A DNA stretch of 64,000 nt from an uncultured Lachnospiraceae bacterium (GCA_910585965.1 CAJUHH010000002.1:372001-436000), one strand, 5' to 3'; positions 1 to 8,447 are shown, counted from the first letter of the stretch. Numbers and translations are program-made. The notes: generated by a model not told the origin, from the letters alone.

Positions 1-1
1 T

Positions 2-58
2 GTAAGAACAAATAGCAAGCAATCCATAGAGGCTATGGCAGAAATGATAAAAAAATAG
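2..58 (+). CDS. C-terminal end of a gene that starts before the window (possibly a LacI-type regulator)
   Basis: An open frame runs in from the left edge for 18 codons and stops at TAG (56-58). The peptide has an R-T-N-S segment followed by a short helix ending in M-I-K-K. This resembles the usual end of LacI/GalR sugar-responsive repressors, where a hydrophobic strand leads to an R-x-S motif. A LacI regulator beside a GH13 enzyme would make sense. With so few residues visible the family call is a guess. Confidence 0.3.
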   Translation, partial: VRTNSKQSIEAMAEMIKK

Positions 59-110
59 AAAAAATGAAGCCAGATGACATCATAATTCTTCTGTAATGAT
101 TCATGAGTCA

Positions 111-138
111 CCACATATGACACATATGTCATATGTGG
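111..138. promoter_or_regulatory. 12-bp inverted repeat upstream of the GH13 gene
   Basis: Arms CCACATATGACA (111-122) and TGTCATATGTGG (127-138) are perfect inverted repeats around a 4-nt centre. The 59-373 gap holds no gene I can support. It is A-rich, carries this dyad about 240 bp before the GH13 start, and ends in a ribosome site near 360. The dyad could be an operator or a small hairpin. No clear -35/-10 pair was found. Confidence 0.4.
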
Positions 139-373
139 ATAACTATGTGGATTTTGGGGATTTCTATTTGAAAAAGGTCGAATGGAAAGAAATAGGGAAG
201 AAAAGATATAGAATTCTATTTTGCAAGTTATTTCTTTCAAATATTGTAAAATACTCATTGGGTCAAAAACGAAATAAGCGTAAAAATGAGATGAAAATGG
301 AAGAATTTTATGATAGAATGGAAAAGGCCAAAAAATTTGGCAATGGTATATTTGAATTAGGAGGGACAATAAT

Positions 374-1684
374 ATGTGGGCATATGAAAGTGTTTTTTAC
401 CAGATTTATCCTTTGGGCTTCTGCGGAGCGCCTTTTGAAAATGACGGCGTGGTGGAACCAAGGATACTGAAAGTATTGGATTGGATCCCCCATATGAAGA
501 AGCTGGGGATAAACGCTGTTTACTTTTCGCCTGTATTTGAATCGGATACGCATGGGTATAATACGAGGGATTATAGGAAGATCGACAGCAGGCTGGGAAC
601 GAACGAGGATTTTAAAGAGGTTTGCAGGCAGCTGCATGAAAATGGGATACGTATCGTGCTGGACGGCGTTTTCAATCATGTGGGGAGGGGATTTGCCCAG
701 TTTCAGGATGTGCTGAGAAACAGGGAACATTCCCCTTATCTGAACTGGTTCCATATTAATCTGGGAGGAAACTCCAATTATAACGACGGCCTCTGGTACG
801 AAGGATGGGAGGGCAATTATGACTTGGTGAAGCTGAACCTCAGGAATGAAGAGGTGATCGGGCATATTCTTGACAGCGTGGCTTCCTGGATTGAGGAATT
901 TGATATCGACGGACTCCGCTTGGATGTGGCATATTGTCTGGACCACGATTTTGTTCGCAGATTGAGGAGCTTTGCGGATGGAAAGAAAGAGGAGTTTTTC
1001 TTAGTGGGCGAGATGCTCCATGGGGATTATAACCAGATGATGAATGACGGGATGCTGCATTCCGCGACAAACTATGAATGCTATAAAGGGCTGCATTCCA
1101 GCTTTAACAGCATGAATATGTTTGAGATCAATCATTCCCTGATGCGGCAGTTCGGGCCGGAAAACTGGACTTTGTATAAGGGGAAACATCTTCTTTCCTT
1201 TGTGGATAACCACGATGTATCCAGAATTGCCAGTATATTGACGAATGAAAAGCATTTGCCGTTAATTTATGCGATCTGTTTTGGCATGCCGGGGATTCCG
1301 TGCGTATATTATGGAAGCGAATGGGGAGCGAAGGCGAATAAGAGCGAAGGCGACCCGGCGCTGCGTGCATGCTTTGAGAAACCGGTCTTTAATGAATTGT
1401 CGGAGTTTATTTCCAAGCTGGCGGAGGCGAAGAAGAATTCGGAAGCGTTGAACTATGGGGCTTTCCGTTCCGTTGTTTTAACGAATAAACAGTGCATTTT
1501 TGAGAGAAAGACGGACAAGGAAAGGGTGCTGGTGGCGATTAACGCGGACGGGGAAAACTATACGGCTCATTTCGACGCGGGGTGCGGCACAGCCATAGAT
1601 TTGATCAGCGGGAAAACCCATGATTTTGGAGGCGGCAGCGAACTTCCGCCTTACAGCGCTTATTTCTGGAAGATGGAGAAGTAA
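374..1684 (+). CDS. GH13 alpha-amylase-family glucosidase
   Basis: A 436-residue cytoplasmic enzyme with no signal peptide, expected to hydrolyse alpha-1,4-glucosidic bonds of maltodextrins or related oligosaccharides. The GH13 barrel motifs are all visible: DGVFNHVG (97-104), GLRLD with nucleophile D184, GE with acid/base E213, and FVDNHD with the third catalytic Asp D281. The chain then continues into a beta-rich C-terminal domain. The start fits an AGGAGG site about 10 nt upstream. It ends one base before the convergent CutC gene. The exact substrate cannot be read from sequence; it could be a neopullulanase-like, cyclomaltodextrinase-like or amylase enzyme. Confidence 0.88.
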   Translation: MWAYESVFYQIYPLGFCGAPFENDGVVEPRILKVLDWIPHMKKLGINAVYFSPVFESDTHGYNTRDYRKIDSRLGTNEDFKEVCRQLHENGIRIVLDGVFNHVGRGFAQFQDVLRNREHSPYLNWFHINLGGNSNYNDGLWYEGWEGNYDLVKLNLRNEEVIGHILDSVASWIEEFDIDGLRLDVAYCLDHDFVRRLRSFADGKKEEFFLVGEMLHGDYNQMMNDGMLHSATNYECYKGLHSSFNSMNMFEINHSLMRQFGPENWTLYKGKHLLSFVDNHDVSRIASILTNEKHLPLIYAICFGMPGIPCVYYGSEWGAKANKSEGDPALRACFEKPVFNELSEFISKLAEAKKNSEALNYGAFRSVVLTNKQCIFERKTDKERVLVAINADGENYTAHFDAGCGTAIDLISGKTHDFGGGSELPPYSAYFWKMEK

Positions 1685-2470
1685 TTAATAGAGGATTTTT
1701 CTGACGGCGGCAACGGCGGCGGCATCCGTTTCCCATATCTCGTATTCCCCCAGGCCGGGCAGGCCCATGGAAACACTGGGATTACGGAATTGCATGCCGC
1801 TTTCGCGGATACGTTTGCCGGACATGTGGAAAGCAGTGATATTTGTTTTTTCTTTTAAAATTTTTGCGCTGTTTTCCTGAATTCCGGCTCCTGCCATGAT
1901 GGAAATCAGACCCTCCGAACATTGGTCCAGCTGTCTGATTAAGTCAATGCCCTGCAGGCAGGAGGGCTGGCAGCCGGAGGTGAGAATCGTATGGATACCT
2001 AGGGATTTGGCAAGTTCCAGGGTGCGAAAGGGATCGACACACATGTCAAAAGCACGGTGCAGGGTGATTTTCATTTGACCGGCATGGTCTATCAAAGAAT
2101 TCATCGCTTCCACGTCCAGGCAGCCGTCAGGTTTCAGGCAGCCGATCACGATACCTTCCGCTCCCGCCTCCCGGAACATATCAATTTCTCTGGCAATGAT
2201 GCAAAGTTCCTGGTCTGTGTATAGAAAATCGCCAAAGCGGGGACGGAGCAGAACATGAATCGGGATATCCGTATGCTCCCGTATCTGCAGGAATAAGGCG
2301 CGGGTGGGCGTAGTGCCGCCGATCACCAGGTTGGAACAGAGTTCCAGCCGGTCAGCCCCGCCTTTTTCGGCCTGGAGCGCCGATTCCACGCTGTCCACAC
2401 AACATTCCAGAATATATTTTCTGTTGCTTCGATCTTTGCTTTCTGTGGGATTTTCCATTGGAACAACCAT
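1685..2470 (-). CDS. cutC: CutC family protein
   Basis: A 261-residue TIM-barrel protein of the CutC family. Family hallmarks include the ECCVDSVESALQAEKGGADRLELC segment near residues 20-43 (a typical CutC start of the barrel), H-V-L-L-R-P-R-x-G-D-F, and the T-L-H-R-A-F-D strand. The family was named for copper homeostasis, but its biochemical role is not settled. About 15 residues precede the normal family start, so translation could begin at the internal Met5. It converges on the GH13 gene with no spacer. Confidence 0.85.
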   Translation of the reverse strand: MVVPMENPTESKDRSNRKYILECCVDSVESALQAEKGGADRLELCSNLVIGGTTPTRALFLQIREHTDIPIHVLLRPRFGDFLYTDQELCIIAREIDMFREAGAEGIVIGCLKPDGCLDVEAMNSLIDHAGQMKITLHRAFDMCVDPFRTLELAKSLGIHTILTSGCQPSCLQGIDLIRQLDQCSEGLISIMAGAGIQENSAKILKEKTNITAFHMSGKRIRESGMQFRNPSVSMGLPGLGEYEIWETDAAAVAAVRKILY

Positions 2471-2538
2471 ATCCTTTCCCGAACCTGACTTTTCTTCCCT
2501 AGCAGTGTCCTGTGCTGGAAGCCTGCTGCGGTTGCAGC

Positions 2539-2838
2539 TTAGTCTTCTACTGGGGTAAAACGTTTGAAAAATTTATCTGCGCCGCATACATGGCGTTCAT
2601 GGTCGTTTTCGGTGATGATATAATCGCCTTCGCGGATAAAAATAACGCCCCGCCTGTTTTGGATAAACGGACATACGACAGAACCGTCCGGCCGGGTAAC
2701 TTTGAACAGGCCGTCGGTGCTGATCCAGCCGTTGGTAATAACCTTGGTATATAATTCAAAGCCGTCTTCCAGTCCTTTGTCCAGTTCATATTGTTCTGCT
2801 GTTACGATTAAAGATGCACGTTCATATTTCTTTTGCAT
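2539..2838 (-). CDS. Small conserved-looking protein of unknown function
   Basis: A 99-residue soluble protein with no recognised domain. The sequence reads as a compact mixed alpha/beta protein rich in charged residues, with an R-P-D-G-S turn and a C-terminal phenylalanine-rich end. A GAGGTAA ribosome site precedes the start. It lies upstream of cutC on the same strand with a 68-bp gap, so the two may share a transcript. I cannot assign a function. Confidence 0.6.
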   Translation of the reverse strand: MQKKYERASLIVTAEQYELDKGLEDGFELYTKVITNGWISTDGLFKVTRPDGSVVCPFIQNRRGVIFIREGDYIITENDHERHVCGADKFFKRFTPVED

Positions 2839-3000
2839 ATGTTACCTCATTTCTGAATTTGGCTTGCAGGTTTGTGGGCGTCGAGCCAACACAAACTTGA
2901 AGATTCCTATTAAGTGTCTTACCCATATTTTACCCGAACTAAAGGAAAAATACAACAGAGAAATCCAAAGTGGCATGGTTAATAAAAACAAAATTGTACC

Positions 3001-3028
3001 TTTTCATATGTACAGATAGGAATATAAT
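3001..3028 (+). promoter_or_regulatory. Possible SigA promoter of pdxST
   Basis: TTTTCA (3001-3006), a 16-bp spacer and TATAAT (3023-3028) lie 57 bp before the pdxS start. The -10 box is perfect and the -35 box weak. Confidence 0.4.
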
Positions 3029-3084
3029 AATGAAAAAAGAGGGTCATGGCCGAAAAGATAAAAATAGAGGATGGAGAAAACAAT

Positions 3085-3957
3085 ATGAAAGAAAGATATG
3101 AATTGAATAAGCAGCTGGCGCAGATGCTGAGGGGCGGCGTGATTATGGATGTCACCAACCCGGAACAGGCAAGGATCGCGCAGGAGGCAGGCGCCTGCGC
3201 CGTCATGGCGCTGGAGAAAATTCCTGCGGATATCAGGGCGGCCGGAGGAGTGGCGCGAATGAGCGACCCGAAGATGATCAAAGGAATCCAGGAAGCGGTT
3301 TCGATTCCAGTCATGGCAAAATGCCGTATCGGGCATTTTGCGGAAGCACAGATATTGGAAGCGATCAAGATCGATTATATCGATGAAAGCGAAGTACTTT
3401 CACCGGCAGACGATGTTTATCACATTAATAAGGAAGAGTTCCGGGTTCCTTTTGTATGCGGTGCAAGGGATTTGGGGGAGGCGCTGCGCAGAATTGCGGA
3501 AGGGGCCTCTATGATCCGTACCAAGGGAGAACCGGGAACGGGGGATGTGGTGCAGGCGGTGCGCCATATGCGGAAAATGAACCGGCAGATTGCAGAGATC
3601 GCGGCGATGAGAAAGGATGAATTGTACCAGGCGGCCAAAGATTTGGGAGCGCCTTATGATTTGGTGTTATATGTCCATGAGAACCGAAGGCTGCCTGTGG
3701 TGAATTTTGCCGCAGGAGGCATCGCCACTCCGGCGGATGCGGCATTGATGATGCAGCTGGGCGCAGAGGGGGTATTTGTCGGCTCCGGCATATTCAAATC
3801 GGGTGATCCGGAAAAAAGGGCGGCGGCGATTGTCAAAGCCGTCACCAATTATAAGGATGCGTCCATATTGGCAGAATTATCGGAAGATCTGGGAGAGGCG
3901 ATGGTCGGCATAAACGAAGAGGAAATAGAACTGCTGATGGCAGAGCGGGGAAAGTGA
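3085..3957 (+). CDS. pdxS: Pyridoxal 5'-phosphate synthase lyase subunit PdxS
   Basis: A 290-residue synthase subunit of the ribose-5-phosphate-dependent vitamin B6 pathway. It joins ribose 5-phosphate, glyceraldehyde 3-phosphate and ammonia from PdxT into PLP. Highly conserved stretches are present: the LRGGVIMDV start, the lysine region in VMALEKIPADIR, MAKCRIGHF, the EPGTGDVVQAVRHMR phosphate loop and FAAGGIATPADAAL. The frame is open upstream to 3046, but the family begins with M-x-E-R-Y-x-L-N-K, so I place the start at 3085, behind a GGAG site. It overlaps pdxT by one base, which implies translational coupling. Confidence 0.96.
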   Translation: MKERYELNKQLAQMLRGGVIMDVTNPEQARIAQEAGACAVMALEKIPADIRAAGGVARMSDPKMIKGIQEAVSIPVMAKCRIGHFAEAQILEAIKIDYIDESEVLSPADDVYHINKEEFRVPFVCGARDLGEALRRIAEGASMIRTKGEPGTGDVVQAVRHMRKMNRQIAEIAAMRKDELYQAAKDLGAPYDLVLYVHENRRLPVVNFAAGGIATPADAALMMQLGAEGVFVGSGIFKSGDPEKRAAAIVKAVTNYKDASILAELSEDLGEAMVGINEEEIELLMAERGK

Positions 3958-4514
3958 TGCGGGCGGCGGTACTGGCCCTGCAAGGGGCATTTGCGGAGCA
4001 TGAACGCATTTTGGGGGACATGGGCGTGGAATGTATGGAAATCCGACAGGAAAGGGACGCTTACCGGGATTTCGATGCCCTGATCCTGCCGGGCGGGGAA
4101 AGCACGGCGATGGGAAAGCTGCTCAGGGACTATCATTTGCTCGATCTATTAAAAGAAAGGATTGAAAACGGGCTTCCGGTCCTAGGGACATGCGCGGGGC
4201 TGATTCTTTTGGCAAAACAGTTGGACGGCGGCGGGATTCCTCATTTAGGCACGATGCCCGTGACGGTAAAGAGAAACGCTTATGGCCGACAGCTGGGAAG
4301 CTTTTCCACAGAAGCGGATATGGAAGGGGCGGGAAGAATAAAAATGATCTTTATCCGCGCTCCTTATATCGTCGAAGCTGGGGAAGGGGTGGAAGTCCTT
4401 GCGCGGGTGGACGGGCGCATCGTGGCTGCCCGGTATGGAAAGCAGATCGGCGTAGCATTCCATCCGGAGCTGGCCGACTGCAGATGCGTGTATGAGATGC
4501 TTTTAAAAAAATAA
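3957..4514 (+). CDS. pdxT: Pyridoxal 5'-phosphate synthase glutaminase subunit PdxT
   Basis: A 185-residue class I glutaminase that feeds ammonia to PdxS. The catalytic triad is intact: C79 in G-T-C-A-G-L, H169 and E171 in F-H-P-E-L. The oxyanion-region motif LPGGEST is also present. The ATG overlaps the pdxS stop as TGATG, with GGGGAAAG as the ribosome site inside the pdxS end. A GTG one codon earlier is possible but less likely. The transcript ends at the hairpin just downstream. Confidence 0.96.
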   Translation: MRAAVLALQGAFAEHERILGDMGVECMEIRQERDAYRDFDALILPGGESTAMGKLLRDYHLLDLLKERIENGLPVLGTCAGLILLAKQLDGGGIPHLGTMPVTVKRNAYGRQLGSFSTEADMEGAGRIKMIFIRAPYIVEAGEGVEVLARVDGRIVAARYGKQIGVAFHPELADCRCVYEMLLKK

Positions 4515-4522
4515 AGAAGGAA

Positions 4523-4552
4523 AAACCCCGGCAGTTCCCATAGCCGGGGTTT
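4523..4552 (+). terminator. Intrinsic terminator after pdxT
   Basis: Perfect 10-bp stem, AAACCCCGGC (4523-4532) with GCCGGGGTTT (4543-4552), loop of 10 nt, starting 8 nt after the pdxT stop. The A-run before and T-run after are short, and the hairpin could work in both directions. Confidence 0.85.
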
Positions 4553-4607
4553 CTCATTTATACAATAAAGTTAGGGAAAAGTTTTTCTCTTTTTTTACTA
4601 TTCCCTA

Positions 4608-4637
4608 TTGACAGACTAATATTATATGCTGTATAGT
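4608..4637 (+). promoter_or_regulatory. SigA promoter of the PadR operon
   Basis: TTGACA (4608-4613), an 18-bp spacer and TATAGT (4632-4637). The -10 box lies inside the left arm of the large dyad described next. Confidence 0.7.
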
Positions 4638-4675
4638 ATGAATCAAGGATAAATACTATACAGCATATAATATTA
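4617..4675. promoter_or_regulatory. 23-bp perfect inverted repeat over the PadR promoter
   Basis: Positions 4617-4639 and 4653-4675 are perfect inverted copies around a 13-nt centre. The core of each arm contains ATGCTGTATAGTAT or its complement. The left arm covers the promoter spacer and -10 box and the right arm covers the probable start of transcription. This fits an autoregulatory PadR operator occupied by two dimers. It could also fold as a hairpin in the leader RNA. Confidence 0.75.
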
Positions 4676-4743
4676 TAAGATATGAAAGAAGGAAGAGGAG
4701 AAATGGATTTATAATCGCAAGGAGAAGGAAAGGAGCAAGGTAT

Positions 4744-5070
4744 ATGGTATTCAATACGGGGGCGGCGCTGTTGGACGCGATCGTTTTATCGGTGGTTGCC
4801 CAGGACAGAGAAGGGACTTATGGATATAAGATTACCCAGGAAGTCAGGCAGGCGATTGAAATATCCGAATCTACTTTATATCCGGTTCTTCGCAGGCTCC
4901 AGAAGGATGAATGCCTCGAGGCATATGATGTGGAGTGCGCCGGACGGAACAGGCGGTATTATAAGGTGACGGAAAAGGGAAGGATACAGCTTGCATTATA
5001 TAAGAGCGAATGGAAAAAATATTCCGCAAAAATAAGCGCGGTGTTCGAGGGAGGATTCATTTATGAATAG
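4744..5070 (+). CDS. PadR family transcriptional regulator
   Basis: A 108-residue winged-helix repressor of the PadR family. The helix-turn-helix has the family pattern G-T-Y-G-Y-K-I-T-x-E-V then E-S-T-L-Y-P-V-L-R-R-L near residues 28-58, followed by the wing R-R-Y-Y-K-V-T-E-K-G. It is the first gene of a four-gene run with tight overlaps (8 nt with the next gene), a common arrangement in Firmicutes for PadR plus HAAS-domain membrane proteins. It probably represses its own operon through the dyad over its promoter. The inducing signal is unknown; envelope stress is plausible from the downstream genes. Confidence 0.92.
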   Translation: MVFNTGAALLDAIVLSVVAQDREGTYGYKITQEVRQAIEISESTLYPVLRRLQKDECLEAYDVECAGRNRRYYKVTEKGRIQLALYKSEWKKYSAKISAVFEGGFIYE

Positions 5071-5734
5071 ATTGGAATTTATGCGGCGGCTGGAAGAGCT
5101 TCTCTCCGATCTTTCCCAAAGCGAGAGGGAGGAAGCTTTACAATATTATAACGATTATTTCAATGATGCAGGGGCGGAAAACGAGCAGGAAGTGCTGGCA
5201 TCGATAGGGACTCCGGAACAGCTTGCAAGGATTATCAAAGAAGGGCTTGAGGATAACGGCGCGGCCGGGGAATTTACGGAAACCGGGTATCATAATGAAA
5301 CGTTTACGGAAGAAAAAAGAAATGAAGTTGTAAAAAAAGAAAATGGAAAACGGTTGTCTGGAGGTATGATCGTGCTGCTTATTTTCTTATGCATCGCGGC
5401 CCTTCCTATGGTGGCAGCCATGCTGTCGGGGCTTTTCGGCGCGGGAATCGGGGTACTCGGAGGGCTTTTAGGACTCTTTATAGGAACTGCAGCAGCCGGA
5501 ATCGGCCTCTTTGCGGCGGGCATCGGACTGCTGATTGCCGGAATGGTCAAAATGGCAGTAGTTCCTCTGGCAGGAATCTGCCTGGTGGGAGCGGGCATAT
5601 TGCTTCTCGGCCTGTCCATGTTTTTCATATGGGTCACGGTATGGCTGTGGGGGACGGTATTCCCGTGGATGATACGCACGGTGGTGAATCTCTGTAGAAG
5701 ATTGCTGCATGGAAGGAGGAGGGAAGAGGGATGA
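5063..5734 (+). CDS. HAAS/DUF1700-domain membrane protein
   Basis: A 223-residue membrane protein. The first 70 or so residues form the helical HAAS (DUF1700) domain (M-R-R-L-E-E-L-L-S-D-L, E-R-E-E-A-L-Q-Y-Y-N-D-Y-F). A charged linker follows, then four or so glycine-rich membrane segments from about residue 97 to 210 and a basic tail. HAAS domains are usually partners of PadR regulators and are thought to relay a membrane signal. It overlaps padR by 8 nt and the next gene by 4 nt, so the three are translationally coupled. Confidence 0.85.
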   Translation: MNRLEFMRRLEELLSDLSQSEREEALQYYNDYFNDAGAENEQEVLASIGTPEQLARIIKEGLEDNGAAGEFTETGYHNETFTEEKRNEVVKKENGKRLSGGMIVLLIFLCIAALPMVAAMLSGLFGAGIGVLGGLLGLFIGTAAAGIGLFAAGIGLLIAGMVKMAVVPLAGICLVGAGILLLGLSMFFIWVTVWLWGTVFPWMIRTVVNLCRRLLHGRRREEG

Positions 5735-6744
5735 AAAAATTTACGAAAATTTGTTTGATCACCGCTGCCGTATTGGTTTTGATAGGGGGTACCATCTGTG
5801 TGCTCGGCTTTGTCAGCGGCGGCTGGGGTCTGGTGGATGAGATGAATATGGACGACGGCTTCTGGCATTTTTTAAGCAGAGTGGGAGGCGAAGATGCGGT
5901 AAGGCATATCCGGCATGAAATCACGGATGATATAACGGATGATATTGCGGATAGCATCCGGGAAGAAGCAGAGGATATAGAGGACGAAATAAGAAAGGAA
6001 ACAGAGGACGATGTCAGGAAAGCGATCCAGGGGGAATTCGGCGCAAAAGCATCGGGGGAAAACGGGAATACCGGGATAGGCGCGAACCAGGTGAGGGAAT
6101 TAGAGATCCAGATCGGCGGGGCAGCGCTTTGCCTTATGGAATCCGGGGATGACCATTTCGGCGTGGTCATAGACGGAAAAGGGGATTATCGGTATTATGA
6201 GTCCGAAGGGGTGTTTTATCTGGAGGGAGGAAAAAAGCATACCACGGTTCATAATGAAAAAGTATATTTGTATATTCCAAAGGGAAAACATTTTGACGAT
6301 GTGGAGATCGATATCGGCGGCGGGATTATCAGTATCGACGGGCTGAGTGCCGATGAGGTGGAGATGAACGCGGGAGCGGGGGTTATTACCAGCGAACAGA
6401 TCAACTGCCGCAGCCTGTCCGTGGAGGTCGGCGCAGGGGAAGCCGTTCTGGAGGGGATTGAAGCGGATGAGATAGATATTGAAGTCGGCATGGGTTCCGC
6501 GACCGTGTCCGGGAAGGCAAATTATGAGATAGATGCTTCGTGCGGCATGGGGTATCTGTCGCTGGTATTGGATCATGAGGAAACTGACTTTAATTATGAA
6601 ATAGAATGTGCAGCAGGAGCCATCAACGTAGGCAGACAGTCATACGGGGCTTTGGGGAACGAAGCATATGTGAATAATGGGGCATCCCGCGAATGTTCTC
6701 TGGAATGTTCCATGGGCAGCATAGATGTTACTTTTACAAAATAA
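5731..6744 (+). CDS. DUF4097 beta-repeat envelope protein
   Basis: A 337-residue protein with one N-terminal membrane segment (about residues 7-30), an acidic coiled-coil-like stretch (about 60-105), then a repetitive beta domain. Residues 190-300 contain short D/E-x-G-x-G strands such as I-D-I-G-G-G-I, M-N-A-G-A-G-V, V-E-V-G-A-G-E and I-E-V-G-M-G-S. This is the DUF4097/LiaG-like beta-solenoid pattern. Such proteins accompany PadR/HAAS and PspC genes in envelope-stress modules. The biochemical role is unknown. Confidence 0.82.
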   Translation: MKKFTKICLITAAVLVLIGGTICVLGFVSGGWGLVDEMNMDDGFWHFLSRVGGEDAVRHIRHEITDDITDDIADSIREEAEDIEDEIRKETEDDVRKAIQGEFGAKASGENGNTGIGANQVRELEIQIGGAALCLMESGDDHFGVVIDGKGDYRYYESEGVFYLEGGKKHTTVHNEKVYLYIPKGKHFDDVEIDIGGGIISIDGLSADEVEMNAGAGVITSEQINCRSLSVEVGAGEAVLEGIEADEIDIEVGMGSATVSGKANYEIDASCGMGYLSLVLDHEETDFNYEIECAAGAINVGRQSYGALGNEAYVNNGASRECSLECSMGSIDVTFTK

Positions 6745-6769
6745 AAATAGAAAGAGAGGAAGAAAGGAT

Positions 6770-6967
6770 ATGGAAGGCAATTATAAGAAATTAACGAGGT
6801 CGAGAGTGGAAAGAATGATTTGCGGAGTCTGCGGGGGCATCGGGGAATATGTAGGGATCGATCCTACGCTGGTGCGGATCATATGGGTAGTGCTGAGCAT
6901 CGCTGGATGGGGAACGGGACTAGTGGCGTATCTGATCGCGGCAATCATTATACCGGAAGAGCAGTAG
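6770..6967 (+). CDS. PspC domain small membrane protein
   Basis: A 65-residue PspC-family protein with the signature L-T-R-S-x-x-x-x-M-I-C-G-V-C-G-G-I-G-E-Y, D-P-T-L-V-R-I-I-W and one or two hydrophobic segments ending I-I-I-P-E. The start at 6770 is behind a GGAAGAAAGG site; the frame stays open 45 nt further up but lacks a ribosome site there. It closes the PadR module and is followed by a terminator. Confidence 0.9.
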   Translation: MEGNYKKLTRSRVERMICGVCGGIGEYVGIDPTLVRIIWVVLSIAGWGTGLVAYLIAAIIIPEEQ

Positions 6968-6995
6968 GCGGACAAAAAGCGCAGGCGGGAAACGA

Positions 6996-7025
6996 AAAAC
7001 GGCAGGGCATGGACTCTGCCGTTTT
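6996..7025 (+). terminator. Intrinsic terminator after the PspC gene
   Basis: Perfect 10-bp stem AAAACGGCAG (6996-7005) with CTGCCGTTTT (7016-7025), loop 10 nt, 28 nt after the stop codon. Confidence 0.85.
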
Positions 7026-7076
7026 CATGCAGTGTGCCGGTTCACGAAGCGGGGCGGTGCTATGGGAGGTGGAAAG

Positions 7077-7736
7077 ATGCTGGGGCATTTGGGATTTTCT
7101 TATGTAGGTTTTATTTTTTTGCTGCTGTTGTTTATTCCCAATATCATATGGACGAAAAAGATGCCGCAGGGGTATACTTCGGAAAATGAAAACAAGATAT
7201 TGCTGTTCCTGGAAAGGACGGGAGAAGTCATGGTATGCTGCTGCGCGCTTATTTTTTCTGACTTTAACATAAGGCCCTGGTCGGCCTGGTCCTGGTGGCT
7301 GCTTGCGGCTTCCGGGCTGATGGTTTTGTATGAATTGTGGTGGATCCGCTATTTTCGGAGCGAACGGCGGCTGGAGGATTTTTACAGCAGTTTTGCCGGA
7401 GTTCCGCTGGCGGGAGCGACTTTGCCGGTGGCCGCCTTTTTTCTGCTCGGGATTTATGGTAAAATAATATGGATGCTGATCGCGGCGGCAGTGTTGGGAG
7501 TCGGGCATGTCGGGATACATATGCAGCACAGAAAAAGCTGCGTTCCCGCCATGGAATTCGACAGGGAGAATCTGCGCGCTGTTTTGCGGTGCAGCATCTG
7601 CAACGGGGAACAGGTAGCGGGATTTAAGGATGTGCATACCGGCAAATTCCAGGAAATAATGGTCATACGGAACGAAGGGGATCTGGAGAATTTCCGGCGG
7701 ATGTACGGCCTGGGCGATGTGCCGAAAGAATATTGA
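7077..7736 (+). CDS. Multi-pass membrane protein with a Cys-containing C-terminal tail, unknown function
   Basis: A 219-residue protein. The first 155 residues hold four or five membrane segments, beginning G-H-L-G-F-S-Y-V-G-F-I-F-L-L-L-L-F. The last 55 residues are soluble, with a C-S-I-C-N-G-E-Q-V-A-G-F-K-D motif and an I-R-N-E-x-D-L-E-x-F-x-x-x-Y-G end. The tail looks like a separate small domain joined to the membrane part. I prefer the start at 7077, 7 nt after GGAGGTG; earlier starts exist in frame. It lies 18 bp before the response regulator and may belong to the same transcript. Confidence 0.7.
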   Translation: MLGHLGFSYVGFIFLLLLFIPNIIWTKKMPQGYTSENENKILLFLERTGEVMVCCCALIFSDFNIRPWSAWSWWLLAASGLMVLYELWWIRYFRSERRLEDFYSSFAGVPLAGATLPVAAFFLLGIYGKIIWMLIAAAVLGVGHVGIHMQHRKSCVPAMEFDRENLRAVLRCSICNGEQVAGFKDVHTGKFQEIMVIRNEGDLENFRRMYGLGDVPKEY

Positions 7737-7754
7737 AAGGCTGGGAATGAGAGG

Positions 7755-8447
7755 ATGAGAATTCTTCTGGTAGAGGATGATTTGGAAATCAGTATGATGC
7801 TGAAGGAGTATTTGGAGACGGAAAATTTTGAGGTGGTTACGGCTTATGACGGCAGGGAGGCATGTGAAACATTCGGAGCCTCCCGTTTCGATCTGGTGCT
7901 TCTGGATCTGATGATTCCGGCGGTCAGCGGAATGGATGTGCTGCAGCATATCAGGAAAGACAGCGTTGTTCCTGTGATTATTGTCTCGGCAAAGGATTCG
8001 GAGGCAGATAAGACGCTGGGGCTTGGCCTTGGGGCGGATGACTATATCACCAAGCCTTTTTCCGTGGCTGAAGTATTGGCCAGGGTAAAGGCGAATATCC
8101 GCAGATCGACGCAGTATAACGGAAAGATCTCCAAACAGGAAGAAATTATCAGGGCGGGGGAAGTGGAGATGAACCTGTCCGATTACACGGTGACGAAAGC
8201 GGGAAACAAAATAGACCTGACCGCCAAGGAATTCGAGATATTGAAGCTGCTGATGCAGAATCCAAGGAAAGTATATACCAAGGAGCAGATTTATTCCCTC
8301 GTTTGGAAGGACGTTTATTACGGGGACGAAAATGCCGTAAACGTCCATATCAGCAGGCTTCGGAACAAGCTGGAGGAAGACGCAAGGAACCCCAGGTATG
8401 TCGTTACTATTTGGGGCATCGGCTATAAACTGGGGGTTATGCCATGA
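7755..8447 (+). CDS. OmpR/PhoB-type response regulator
   Basis: A 230-residue two-domain regulator. The receiver domain has the acidic pair E7-D8-D9, phospho-acceptor D51 in L-L-D-L-M-I-P, the conserved Thr/Ser region I-V-S-A-K and the K-P-F motif. The C-terminal winged helix (about 130-230) has E-F-E-I-L-K-L-L, N-V-H-I-S-R-L-R-N-K-L-E and V-V-T-I-W-G-I-G-Y-K-L. It overlaps the histidine kinase by 4 nt and is followed by an ABC exporter, the usual layout of peptide-antibiotic sensing (BceRS/lantibiotic-type) modules in Firmicutes. Confidence 0.95.
   Translation: MRILLVEDDLEISMMLKEYLETENFEVVTAYDGREACETFGASRFDLVLLDLMIPAVSGMDVLQHIRKDSVVPVIIVSAKDSEADKTLGLGLGADDYITKPFSVAEVLARVKANIRRSTQYNGKISKQEEIIRAGEVEMNLSDYTVTKAGNKIDLTAKEFEILKLLMQNPRKVYTKEQIYSLVWKDVYYGDENAVNVHISRLRNKLEEDARNPRYVVTIWGIGYKLGVMP

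Noticed and set aside
96..470. A 124-codon frame before and overlapping the GH13 start
   Set aside because: Composition is that of AT-rich non-coding DNA, it overlaps the well-supported GH13 start, and no ribosome site precedes it.
6948..8348. A 466-codon minus-strand frame across the membrane protein and response regulator genes
   Set aside because: It overlaps two well-supported plus-strand genes and its product has no recognisable domain.
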